A stretch of 64,000 nt of DNA from an uncultured Candidatus Cenarchaeum sp. Lineage in GTDB: Archaea; Thermoproteota; Nitrososphaeria; Nitrososphaerales; Nitrosopumilaceae. The DNA is taken from assembly GCA_958295735.1 (NCBI GenBank), contig OY282369.1, positions 1,844,161 to 1,908,160 of the forward strand. The letters are read 5' to 3'. The translations under genes and the position numbers were made by a program. This document shows positions 1-8,248 of the stretch, piece by piece (positions within the stretch are counted from its first letter, which is position 1; each line of letters starts with the position of its first letter). A model generated the notes under the pieces. The model had not been told where the DNA came from. It did not search any database and saw only the letters and a program-made list of their open reading frames with translations.

Positions 1-1
1 G

Positions 2-583
2 CCCGCCCCCCCAAAGCCCGCCCCCCCAAAGCCCGCTGCCGCCAAAAGGCCCCCCCCACCCGCCAGGAAGGCGCCGGAGCCCGCCAAGCCGCCGGAGTTC
101 GAGAGCGGCATGGTCGACAGGATCACCGAACGGTTCGGCGACAGGGCAAAGCCCGCATTCGTCCAGCCGAACCGCATAGGCATCCGCACCGGAAAAGAGG
201 ACGTGCTGCAGGTGGCCGGGTTCATCCGGGACGAGCTCCACTTCGACCACGCCGAGTCCGTATCCGGCGTGGACTATCCGGCGGACGGCGAGATAGAGGT
301 GGCCTACCACCTCGGCTCCTACCTGGATCCCGCCCTCTCCAAGCAGGTCCTCGCGCTGTACGTCCGGGCCGCCCGGGAGGAGTCGCCCGATCCGGGGAAC
401 GACTCGACGCGCCTGCCCAGCCTCCGCGACGTGTTCTACAGCGTGGAGTTCCACGAGCGCGAGTGCTTTGAGATGCTGGGCGTCTATTTCGAGGGCCACC
501 CCGACAACCGCCGCCTCTTGCTGCCGGAGGACTGGGCGGACCTGCCGCCGCTCCGGAAGGACTTTGCGATAAAGGGGAGATAG
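2..583 (+). CDS. nuoC: Complex I subunit C (NuoC), 5' end cut by window
   Basis: 30-kDa-type subunit of the peripheral arm of archaeal complex I, which works without the NADH-binding EFG module in ammonia-oxidising archaea (family knowledge). The frame is open from base 2, so the gene starts before the window. The first 36 visible residues are rich in Pro, Ala and Lys (PAPPK occurs twice in tandem), a low-complexity N-terminal extension ahead of the conserved domain. The ATG at 110 (MVDRITERFG) only begins the conserved part. The C-terminus carries the family signature: HERECFEMLGVYFEGHP, then LPEDW and LRKDF. The gene ends one base before nuoD, so they are surely co-transcribed. Identification is secure; the true start is not visible. 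Confidence 0.93.
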   Translation, partial: PAPPKPAPPKPAAAKRPPPPARKAPEPAKPPEFESGMVDRITERFGDRAKPAFVQPNRIGIRTGKEDVLQVAGFIRDELHFDHAESVSGVDYPADGEIEVAYHLGSYLDPALSKQVLALYVRAAREESPDPGNDSTRLPSLRDVFYSVEFHERECFEMLGVYFEGHPDNRRLLLPEDWADLPPLRKDFAIKGR

Positions 584-1801
584 GTGCGGGGATTGGACGG
601 CACCGTGGGAGCAGCATCGGCCTCCGCCGCCGCGCCGCCGTCCCCCGCCGGCGCGGGGGCGCCGGCCGGGCGGCTCCCGCCGGGCCTGTCCGTGGAGAGG
701 ACGGACGAGCGCATAATGACGCTCAACGTGGGGCCGCAGCACCCCGGCTCGGGGCACATGCGGCTCGTCATACAGGTGGACGGGGACTACATAGTGAACT
801 GCGATCCCGACCCCGGATACGTCCACCGCGGCGAGGAAAAGATGGCCGAGTACCGCAACTACGTGCTGAACATACCGCACCTGGAGCGCCCCGTCATACA
901 CGACTCGTGCAACGTGCTGTACCCGTACTGCCTGGGGGCCGAGGACATACTGGGCGTCGAGGTGCCCGAGCGCGCAAAGTACGTCCGGGTGATAGCCTCG
1001 GAGCTCAACAAGTGCATATACATCCAGTACTGGCTCGCCATATACGGGATATTCCTCGGCCACTCCACCATGTTCATGTGGCCGGCCGGCGACCGCGAGC
1101 TGCTCATCGACCTGATGGAAAAGCTCACGGGCGCCAGGGTGACCCACGCCTACTTCGTCCCCGGCGGGGTCCGCAACGACCTTCCCGCGAACTTCGAGGA
1201 CGCCTGCCTGCGCCAGGTCGGGTACTTTGAGAAGCGCATAAAAGAGTACGCCGACATCTTCTACGACAACCCCATACTCGTGTCGCGCACCGCCGGCACG
1301 GGGGTGCTGTCCAGGATGGACGCCGTCCGGTTCGGCACGACGGGATCCGTCCTGCGCGCGAGCGGGGTGGACTTCGACCTCCGCAAGAGGGAGCCGTACG
1401 ACGCGTACGGCGAGATGGACTTTTCCACGCCCGTGCTGAAGGACGGCGACTCGTACGCCCGCTCCCGCGTCCCGTGGCTGGACATGATGGAGAGCTGCCG
1501 CATAGTCCGCGACGCGCTGGCCAAGATGCCAAAGTCCGGCTCCGTCCGGACCAAGCTAAAGCCGAACCCCAAGGGCAAGCTCCCCCACGAGGAGGTCTAC
1601 CGCCGCGTGGAGTCGGGCAGGGGCTCTCTGGGCTGCCACATCGTCTCCGAGAAAAAGCCCGAGCCGTACCGCGTCAAGATGAGCGTCCCCTCCTTCCGCA
1701 ACCTCATATGCATGCCCAACCTGCTGCGCGGCGAAAAGCTGGGCAACATGCCGGCGGTCTACTGGAGCCTCAACTACTGGCCCGTGGAGGCGGACCGCTG
1801 A
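584..1801 (+). CDS. nuoD: Complex I subunit D (NuoD, 49 kDa type)
   Basis: Peripheral-arm subunit that forms much of the quinone site together with NuoB. The conserved domain begins at MTLNVGPQHPGSGHMRL (about residue 45), with the hydrogenase-large-subunit-like fold expected for the family. The C-terminus ends in NMPAVYWSLNYWPVEADR, a typical NuoD ending. The GTG at 584 directly follows the nuoC stop and would add about 44 residues of Ala/Gly/Pro-rich leader. A shorter start nearer the conserved domain is possible, but no in-frame ATG precedes MTLNV, so GTG584 is kept. The stop overlaps the nuoH start (TGATG). Confidence 0.94.
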   Translation: MRGLDGTVGAASASAAAPPSPAGAGAPAGRLPPGLSVERTDERIMTLNVGPQHPGSGHMRLVIQVDGDYIVNCDPDPGYVHRGEEKMAEYRNYVLNIPHLERPVIHDSCNVLYPYCLGAEDILGVEVPERAKYVRVIASELNKCIYIQYWLAIYGIFLGHSTMFMWPAGDRELLIDLMEKLTGARVTHAYFVPGGVRNDLPANFEDACLRQVGYFEKRIKEYADIFYDNPILVSRTAGTGVLSRMDAVRFGTTGSVLRASGVDFDLRKREPYDAYGEMDFSTPVLKDGDSYARSRVPWLDMMESCRIVRDALAKMPKSGSVRTKLKPNPKGKLPHEEVYRRVESGRGSLGCHIVSEKKPEPYRVKMSVPSFRNLICMPNLLRGEKLGNMPAVYWSLNYWPVEADR

Positions 1802-3099
1802 TGTCGGTGATAGCCCCCAAGTTCCGCCTGGGGTACTTCCTAAAGTCGCTCACCGACAACGCCTTCTGGTCCGTCGTGCTGCTCACGCTGGTGGGGGTGC
1901 CCATAATCCAGATCGTCCTGTTCTACGTGGAACTGCCCGTCGTGGACGGCGAGCTGGTCAACCCGTTCCTCGCCCTCACGTGGCTCTCCCACCCCGAAAG
2001 CATCGTGCCGCTGGTCAAGGCGCTCCTGTACACGGACGTGTTCCGGATCGCGGTGTTCCCGGGGTTCGGCTTCGCGGCCCTGGTCGCGGCGGGGACCATA
2101 TTCGTGGAGCGCAAGATGCTCGCGAAGATGCAGCTCCGCGTGGGCCCGTTCTACTGCGGGAAGGTGGAGGGCATACTGCAGCTCATGGGCGACGGCCTGA
2201 AGCTCATCTCCAAGGAGATCATCGTGCCGGCCCGCGCGGACAAGCCGCTGTTCATAGTGGCCCCGCTCCTGTTCGTGGGGACGGCCGCCGCGCTCGTGGC
2301 GCTCATACCGGTCGCCCCGGGCTGGGTAGTGGCCGACGTGGACATGGGCCTGCTGGCCGCGTTCGCCGTCATCGGGTTCTTTCCCATAATCACCATACTG
2401 TCGGCATGGTCCGCGAACAGCAAGTTCCCGTTCATCGGCGGCATACGGGCCCTCCACCAGATGGTCTCGTTCGAGATCCCGCTCATACTCTCGTGCCTGG
2501 GGGTGGTCATACTCACCGGCACGCTCAACCTCTCCGAGATAGCCGCCAGCCAGGCCTTCTTCCCGTGGATCCTGTTCCTGCCCGTCGGGGCCATCGTCTT
2601 CTTCGTCTGCGCGCTGGCCGAGCTGGAGCGCATCCCGTTCGACCTGCCGGAGGCCGAGAGCGAGATAGTGGCCGGCTGGCTCACGGAGCTCTCCGGCATG
2701 ATGTACGGGCTGGTCCAGCTGGGCTCGTACGTAAAGCTGTACGCCTTCGCCGCGCTGTTCGTGGTCCTGTTCCTGGGCGGCTGGAGCGGCCCGCTTCTCT
2801 GGCCCCCGCTGGACGAGCAGCTCATAAACGACGGCATAAACGCCGGCCCCGTGTCGGCGGCCGTGCCCGGCCTGCCGCTGTTCTCCATGGAGTTCTTCAG
2901 CGCCGTCATATGGTTCGTCCTCAAGACGGCCGCCGTCATATTCTTCATACTGCTGCCCCGCGGCGTGTTCCCGCGCATCCGCATCGACATGCTGCTGCAG
3001 ATAGGCTGGTACCGGCTGATCGGCCTGGCGTTCGTTAACATCTTTATAGCGCTCGGCTTGGTCTACGCCGGCGTGATCGGGCCCGGGGGTGTGATCTGA
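1801..3099 (+). CDS. nuoH: Complex I membrane subunit H (NuoH)
   Basis: Membrane subunit linking the peripheral and membrane arms and contributing to the quinone channel. The 432-residue protein begins MSVIAPKFRLGYFL at the ATG overlapping the nuoD stop. Multiple hydrophobic segments are evident. Family landmarks include VERKMLAKMQLRVGP and the acidic loop ERIPFDLPEAESE, which is characteristic of NuoH and its Fpo/Ndh relatives. The length exceeds the roughly 330 residues of bacterial NuoH because of an extended N-terminus and an insertion before the last helices. The stop overlaps the nuoI start by one base (TGATG). Confidence 0.95.
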   Translation: MSVIAPKFRLGYFLKSLTDNAFWSVVLLTLVGVPIIQIVLFYVELPVVDGELVNPFLALTWLSHPESIVPLVKALLYTDVFRIAVFPGFGFAALVAAGTIFVERKMLAKMQLRVGPFYCGKVEGILQLMGDGLKLISKEIIVPARADKPLFIVAPLLFVGTAAALVALIPVAPGWVVADVDMGLLAAFAVIGFFPIITILSAWSANSKFPFIGGIRALHQMVSFEIPLILSCLGVVILTGTLNLSEIAASQAFFPWILFLPVGAIVFFVCALAELERIPFDLPEAESEIVAGWLTELSGMMYGLVQLGSYVKLYAFAALFVVLFLGGWSGPLLWPPLDEQLINDGINAGPVSAAVPGLPLFSMEFFSAVIWFVLKTAAVIFFILLPRGVFPRIRIDMLLQIGWYRLIGLAFVNIFIALGLVYAGVIGPGGVI

Positions 3100-3596
3100 T
3101 GGGTACCGCCAGCGGGATAATCAGGGCGCTCAACTCGGGAGTGAAGCACTTGGCAGTGAAGCGGTTCACCCTGCGGTACCCAGAGGAAAAGCTAAAGTTC
3201 GTGGGCGACGGCTACCAGTTCGACCCCACGGTGGGGGTCGGGATCGCGGGGCTCAAGGGGAGGCACATGCTGTTCCACGACCACTGCACCGGCTGCCAGC
3301 TCTGCTCGATAGCCTGCGAGGGCGTGGCCGAGGCCATCGCCATGGTCAAGGTGCCGGAGGGCTGGAAGCACAACAAGAAGTCGATAATGCCCCAGATAGA
3401 CTACGGCAAGTGCGTGTTCTGCGGGCTGTGCGTCGACGCGTGCCCGTTCTACGCCCTGTACATGACCAACGACTACGAGCTGTCCTCGTTCACGAAGGAG
3501 GGCCTCATATACACGCCCGCGCAGCTGCAGGTCAAGCCGGACGTCCGGCAGGACTCCGAGATAGTGATAGACGAGCGGGGTGCCACGCATGGCTGA
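3099..3596 (+). CDS. nuoI: Complex I iron-sulfur subunit I (NuoI)
   Basis: Ferredoxin-like subunit carrying two 4Fe-4S clusters that pass electrons towards the quinone site. Two cysteine motifs are visible in the 165-residue protein: HCTGCQLCSIACEG at about residues 64-77 and CVFCGLCVDACPF at about residues 104-116. The first lacks the proline that normally follows the fourth cysteine (CE instead of CP). The protein overlaps nuoJ by 8 bases. In lineages without NuoEFG, reduced ferredoxin or another carrier is presumed to be the electron donor or acceptor; nothing here decides which. Confidence 0.94.
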   Translation: MGTASGIIRALNSGVKHLAVKRFTLRYPEEKLKFVGDGYQFDPTVGVGIAGLKGRHMLFHDHCTGCQLCSIACEGVAEAIAMVKVPEGWKHNKKSIMPQIDYGKCVFCGLCVDACPFYALYMTNDYELSSFTKEGLIYTPAQLQVKPDVRQDSEIVIDERGATHG

Positions 3597-4182
3597 TGCC
3601 GCGTTCGTGGCCCTTTCCGTGCTCACCGTGGGATCGGCCATAGCCGCCCTGGAGCTGCGCTCCATGATATACGGCTCCATCGCGCTCATGGGGACGCTGG
3701 GCGGCATCGCCGGGTTCTTCTTCCTGCTCGACTCGCCGTTCGTGGCCCTGTTCCAGATCGCCGTGTACGTGGGCTCCATAGCCGTCCTCATACTGTTCAC
3801 GGTGATGCTGGTCCGCCGCGAGCTCATATTCAAGAAGGTGGAGGATCCGCGCAGGAGGCTGGCCGGCATCGGCCTGATGCTCGTGTTCATGGTGGCGGTC
3901 GGGGCGGTCGTCCTGGACTCGGGGATAAAGCAGGTGTCCGCCGGCGGGCCGCCCGTCGAGTTCACCGAGATAGGGGAGGACTTCCTCACCTACTACTGGC
4001 CGGCCCTCGTGCTGATGGCCCTGGTGCTGGCCGCCTCGGTCACGGGCGCGCTGGTGCTGGCGAGGCGCGAGGAGCCGGACGGGGCCGCGGCCGCCGCGGA
4101 GATCCCGGCGGCGGCGGGGGAGGGCCCCGGCGCCGGGGAGGCGGGGGCGGAGGGTGTGGAGCATGGGCAACGAGCTGGTTGA
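3589..4182 (+). CDS. nuoJ: Complex I membrane subunit J (NuoJ)
   Basis: Small membrane-arm subunit of the proton-translocating module. The ATG at 3589 (MADAAFVALSVL) is preferred over the in-frame GTG at 3580. It begins with a predicted helix and overlaps nuoI by 8 bases. About five hydrophobic segments are visible. The second and third include the conserved stretch ALFQIAVYVGSIAVLILFTV typical of NuoJ. The C-terminal 40 residues are an Ala/Gly/Glu-rich low-complexity tail, a style shared with NuoC and NuoM here. The end overlaps nuoK. Confidence 0.92.
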   Translation: MADAAFVALSVLTVGSAIAALELRSMIYGSIALMGTLGGIAGFFFLLDSPFVALFQIAVYVGSIAVLILFTVMLVRRELIFKKVEDPRRRLAGIGLMLVFMVAVGAVVLDSGIKQVSAGGPPVEFTEIGEDFLTYYWPALVLMALVLAASVTGALVLARREEPDGAAAAAEIPAAAGEGPGAGEAGAEGVEHGQRAG

Positions 4183-4468
4183 CTTTGCGCTGGTGTCCGT
4201 GGCGCTGCTCGGGATCGGCATATACGGCCTGGCCGTAAAGCGCAACTTCATCCGCATGCTCTTCGCCGTCGAGATAGTGATAAACGCGGCCAACCTGAAC
4301 CTGGTGGCGTTCGCCAGGTTCCTCCCGCACAGCGGCGGGCAGACGCTGGCGCTGTTCTCCATAGCGATAGCCGCCGCCGAGGTGGCCGTCGGGCTCTCCC
4401 TCATAATAGTGGCCTACCGCATGTACCGCAACGTGGACGTGGCCGAGTTCCGGAGCCTGAGGGGGTGA
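4163..4468 (+). CDS. nuoK: Complex I membrane subunit K (NuoK)
   Basis: Mrp/antiporter-related membrane subunit with three helices. The 101-residue product starting at ATG 4163 (MGNELVDFALVSV) has the expected length and contains the conserved membrane glutamate segment (LFAVEIVINAANLNLVAF). The GTG at 4154 would add three residues and lies further into nuoJ, so ATG 4163 is chosen. It overlaps the nuoJ end by 20 bases and is followed four bases later by nuoM. Confidence 0.93.
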   Translation: MGNELVDFALVSVALLGIGIYGLAVKRNFIRMLFAVEIVINAANLNLVAFARFLPHSGGQTLALFSIAIAAAEVAVGLSLIIVAYRMYRNVDVAEFRSLRG

Positions 4469-4472
4469 GGTG

Positions 4473-6089
4473 ATGGAGTACGCGCTGCTCCAGGCGGTCT
4501 TCTTGCCGCTGCTGCTCTCGCCCCTGGCCTACGTCGTGGGCCGCCGCGCGGGCGCCGGCCCCGCCGCCTGGGTGACCTTCGGCATACTGCTGTACGGCAC
4601 CGCGCTGGTGGTGCTCGCGGCCGCGCAGGACGGCACGTACGAGGAGCGCTACCCGTGGACGGAGATGTTCGGCGAGTTCGGCCTGCTGATGGACGGCCTG
4701 GCGGCCCCGTTCGCCATCATGATATACGCGATCAGCGCCATCCTGGCCCTGTACTCCAGGCCGTACATGGAGCACAAGTTCCGCCAGATGTACGCCGGGC
4801 GCCGCCGGGCCGCGGTGCTGGAGCTGGAGGCCGGCGGGGGCGCGGCGGGCGGCGGCGGCGCCGCCGGGGACGGGGAGGGGGAGGGGGGCGCCCACGGCGC
4901 GGCGGGCGCCGATCCGGAGTTCGACAGGTACGCCCGCTCGCAGTCCGGCCTGTACTTCGCGCTGTTCCTGGTCTTCGCCATGGGCATGCTGGGGACGATA
5001 CTGGCCACGAACCTGATCGAGTTCTACGTGTTCTTCGAGGTCATGCTGATACCCGGCTTCTTCCTGGTGGCGTTCTGGGGCGACGGGCCGCGCCGCCGCA
5101 TAGCCCTGATGTTCCTGTTCTGGACGCACGTGGGGGCCGTCGTGCTGCTGCTGGGCTTCCTGGCCCTGGGCCTCAGCGTGGGCAGCTTTGACTTTGCGGA
5201 CATCAAGGGGGCGGACATACCGCCGGACGTGGCGTTCCTGGCCGCCGTCGCCATAGCCCTGGGCCTGGGGGTGAAGCTGGCCGCGTTCATGTTCCACGTG
5301 TGGCTGCCCTGGGTGCACGGCGCCGCGCCCACCCCGATAAGCGCGCTCCTCTCCCCCGTGATGATAGGGATAGGCGCGTACGGGATATTCAGGCTGATAG
5401 TCGAGTTCCTGCCCGCCCAGTACGGCGAGCTGTCCGTGTGGTTCCACGTGTGGGGGCTGGCCACCATGATATACGGGGGGGCCATGGCGCTCATGCAGGA
5501 CGACCTCAAGCGCATGCTCGCGTACTCGAGCGTGAGCCAGATGGGGTACCTGCTGTTCGGCATAGGCACGCACTCGGCGCTGGGGCTGGCCGGCGCCGAG
5601 ATGATGTACGTCACCCACGCGCTGGGCAAGGGCCTGCTGTTCATGGCGGCCGGCGTCATAATAGTGCAGGTGGGCACGCGCAGCATCTCAAAGCTGGGCG
5701 GGCTGGCAGGCAGGATGCCCATAACGGCCGTGTGCGCCGTGATAGGCGCCCTGACCATAATGGGGGTGCCGCCGACCAGCGGGTTCATGGGGGAGTGGAT
5801 AATGTTCTACGGGGCGCTGGAGACGGCGGTGGCCGAGGACTCGGCGCTGCGGTACGCCACGTTCGGGCTGGGGCTGGTGGCCACCGCCCTCACCATGTCG
5901 TACATGCTGTGGATGCTCAAGCGCGTGTTCTTCGGGAAGACGCCGGCGGGCCTGTCAGGCGTGAGGGAGGCCGGGTGGCACATGACCGCCCCCATGATGG
6001 TGCTGGCCGGGTTCACGGTGGTCCTGGGCATATACCCGGACATATTCCTGGAGGGCATAGTGCCCTACATGAGCGGGGTGCTGGGGTAG
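4473..6089 (+). CDS. nuoM: Complex I antiporter-like subunit M (NuoM)
   Basis: One of three antiporter-like proton-pumping subunits. Family landmarks: the glutamate-containing helix IEFYVFFEVMLIPGF, the lysine-bearing segment GLGVKLAAFMFHVWLPWVHG, and LAYSSVSQMGYLLFG. The ATG at 4473 follows a GTG at 4470; either start works. Unusual: residues about 110-150 are an inserted Gly/Ala/Glu-rich low-complexity loop (an arginine cluster, then long Gly/Ala runs) between predicted helices, absent from typical NuoM. Its codons are almost pure G+C, in line with slippage-driven growth of a loop. Confidence 0.94.
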   Translation: MEYALLQAVFLPLLLSPLAYVVGRRAGAGPAAWVTFGILLYGTALVVLAAAQDGTYEERYPWTEMFGEFGLLMDGLAAPFAIMIYAISAILALYSRPYMEHKFRQMYAGRRRAAVLELEAGGGAAGGGGAAGDGEGEGGAHGAAGADPEFDRYARSQSGLYFALFLVFAMGMLGTILATNLIEFYVFFEVMLIPGFFLVAFWGDGPRRRIALMFLFWTHVGAVVLLLGFLALGLSVGSFDFADIKGADIPPDVAFLAAVAIALGLGVKLAAFMFHVWLPWVHGAAPTPISALLSPVMIGIGAYGIFRLIVEFLPAQYGELSVWFHVWGLATMIYGGAMALMQDDLKRMLAYSSVSQMGYLLFGIGTHSALGLAGAEMMYVTHALGKGLLFMAAGVIIVQVGTRSISKLGGLAGRMPITAVCAVIGALTIMGVPPTSGFMGEWIMFYGALETAVAEDSALRYATFGLGLVATALTMSYMLWMLKRVFFGKTPAGLSGVREAGWHMTAPMMVLAGFTVVLGIYPDIFLEGIVPYMSGVLG

Positions 6090-6090
6090 G

Positions 6091-8184
6091 ATGGCGGCGG
6101 GCGAGGCGGCCGCGGCGGGGCTGCTGCCGGCCGCGGCGGCCGCGCAGGCAGCCTGGCTCGTGTGGGTGCTGCCGTTCGCCGCCGCCCTGATAATGCCGGC
6201 CGCCGGCCGCGCCGCCCCCAGGGCGGCGGGGTACGCGGCGATCGCCTTCGCGCTGGCCAGCGCCCTCCTGGCCGCATCCCTCCTGCCCGGGGCGCTCTCG
6301 GCCTCGGAGGTGCACGACCAGATCGGGTGGATAGACGCCATCGGCCTCAAGGCGGGGGTGCTGGCCGACCCGCTCGCGGTCATAATGGCCAACGTGGTGG
6401 GGTGGATCTCCTTCCTCATCATAATATACAGCACCGGCTACATGAAGGGGGACCGCAGCCTGGTGCGGTTCTGGTTCTGGATGATGTTCTTCATCGGCTC
6501 CATGCAGCTCATCGTCCTGTCGGACAACCTGCTGCAGCTCTTCTTCGGGTGGGAGGGCGTGGGCCTGGCCTCGTACGCGCTGATCAGCTTTTGGTACCGC
6601 GACAAGAAGAAGGACCACGTGGGCCGGGAGGGGCGCAGGGCGCTCGGGCTGCTCGACTACTATTCCCCCACGCACGCCGGCATGAAGGCGTTCATCATGA
6701 CGAAGGTCGGCGACGTCATGATGATAGCCGGCATGCTGCTGATATTCGCGTTCGCCGGCACCTTCGGGTTCAAGGAGCTGGCCGGCGACACCGCGTGGGC
6801 CGCGGACATGGCGGCCGCCGGGCTGCTCGTCCCGGCCGCCGTGCTGCTGTTCGGCGGCGCCGTCGGCAAGTCCGCCCAGTTCCCGCTCAACGAGTGGCTG
6901 CTGGAGGCGATGACCGGCCCCACGGCGGTCTCGGCCCTCATACACGCGGCCACCATGGTGAAGGCCGGCGTGTTCCTGGTGGCGAGGCTCGGCCCACTGT
7001 TCTTCGCCCTCGGGGCGGCGGGGATACTGGCCGACCAGTTCTTCGAGGTGGTGGCCTGGGTGGGGGCCGTGACCGCCCTGCTGCTGGCCACCCAGGGGAT
7101 GGTGAACCCGGAGATAAAGAAGGTGCTGGCGTACTCGACGGGCTCGCAGATAGGCTACATGATGATGGCCCTCGGCATAGCGGGCCTGTCCGACCGGTTC
7201 ACCGACGGGTACACGGCCGGCTTTTTCCACCTGATGTCGCACGCGATGTTCAAGGCATCGCTGTTCATGGCCGCCGGCTCGCTGCTCCACGCGGTCGGCT
7301 CGCGCTTCATGACCGACATGGGGGGGCTCCGCCGCAGCATGAAAAAGACGTACGCCTTCATGTGGGCCGCCGGCCTGGCCCTGATGGGCGCCCCGTTCAT
7401 AACCACGGGGTTCTGGAGCAAGGACGCCATATTCGCGGCGGTGTACGAGTCGGGGAACGCGTGGGCCGCCCCGATATTCGCCATCGCCGTGCTGACCGCC
7501 GTCATCACCGCCTTCTACACGACGAGGATGATCGGCATGGTCTTCTTCGGGCCCAAGAGCGCCCACGTCCTGAGGATGGAGTCGGCCGGCCGCCTCGTGC
7601 GCGAGGCGCCGCTGTCCATGTGGGCCCCGTACGGCATACTGGCCGCGCTCACCATCGGGATAGGGATAATCGGCTTTTCCGTGGAGGGCGGCATGCACCA
7701 CCTGTTCGTCGAGTACCTGGACCACTCGTTCGGCATACGGGACGCCGAGGACCACGCGGTCGCCGCGTCCGCGCTGCCCGGGCCCCTCGCGGGGCTGAAC
7801 CCCGTCGCGCTCGGCGCCTCCGTCGCGGCCTTTTCGGTAGGGATAGGCCTGGGGTACGTGTTCTACGTCGGCCGCTGGGCGGATCCGGCGCGGTTCGTCG
7901 CGTCCAGCCCCGTGTTCTACGGGATCCACAAGCTCCTCCTGAACCGGTGGTACCTCAACGCGATGGTGTACTGGGGCTTCGTCGTGGCCCCGCTCTGGCT
8001 CGCCCGCGGCGTGTTCCGGTACTTTGAGCGCACCGCCATAGACTACGGGATGAACGCGGGGCTGGAGAAGGCGGTGGGCTGGAGCGCCCGGGTCGTGCAG
8101 GGCACGCAGACCGGGGTGGCCCAGTCGTACCTGTTCGTGTTCGGCGCGGGAATACTGTTCGTGGCGCTGGTGCTGCTGGTGTGA
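6091..8184 (+). CDS. nuoL: Complex I antiporter-like subunit L (NuoL)
   Basis: Largest antiporter-like subunit, with a long amphipathic lateral helix near the C-terminus in known complexes. The 697-residue protein starts at ATG 6091, one base after the nuoM stop. Landmarks: LFFGWEGVGLASYALISFWY, VGKSAQFPLNEWLLEAM followed by GPTAVSALIHAATMVKAGV, and VLAYSTGSQIGYMMMALG. The membrane-embedded Lys and Glu residues of the family are in place. The first 30 residues are Ala-rich. A 64-base gap separates it from nuoN. Confidence 0.95.
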   Translation: MAAGEAAAAGLLPAAAAAQAAWLVWVLPFAAALIMPAAGRAAPRAAGYAAIAFALASALLAASLLPGALSASEVHDQIGWIDAIGLKAGVLADPLAVIMANVVGWISFLIIIYSTGYMKGDRSLVRFWFWMMFFIGSMQLIVLSDNLLQLFFGWEGVGLASYALISFWYRDKKKDHVGREGRRALGLLDYYSPTHAGMKAFIMTKVGDVMMIAGMLLIFAFAGTFGFKELAGDTAWAADMAAAGLLVPAAVLLFGGAVGKSAQFPLNEWLLEAMTGPTAVSALIHAATMVKAGVFLVARLGPLFFALGAAGILADQFFEVVAWVGAVTALLLATQGMVNPEIKKVLAYSTGSQIGYMMMALGIAGLSDRFTDGYTAGFFHLMSHAMFKASLFMAAGSLLHAVGSRFMTDMGGLRRSMKKTYAFMWAAGLALMGAPFITTGFWSKDAIFAAVYESGNAWAAPIFAIAVLTAVITAFYTTRMIGMVFFGPKSAHVLRMESAGRLVREAPLSMWAPYGILAALTIGIGIIGFSVEGGMHHLFVEYLDHSFGIRDAEDHAVAASALPGPLAGLNPVALGASVAAFSVGIGLGYVFYVGRWADPARFVASSPVFYGIHKLLLNRWYLNAMVYWGFVVAPLWLARGVFRYFERTAIDYGMNAGLEKAVGWSARVVQGTQTGVAQSYLFVFGAGILFVALVLLV

Positions 8185-8248
8185 TGGGGATGGGCGCGGG
8201 AACGGGCACTGCGGGAGAGGCGGCGGCGCGGGGCGCGGGAGGGGCGGC

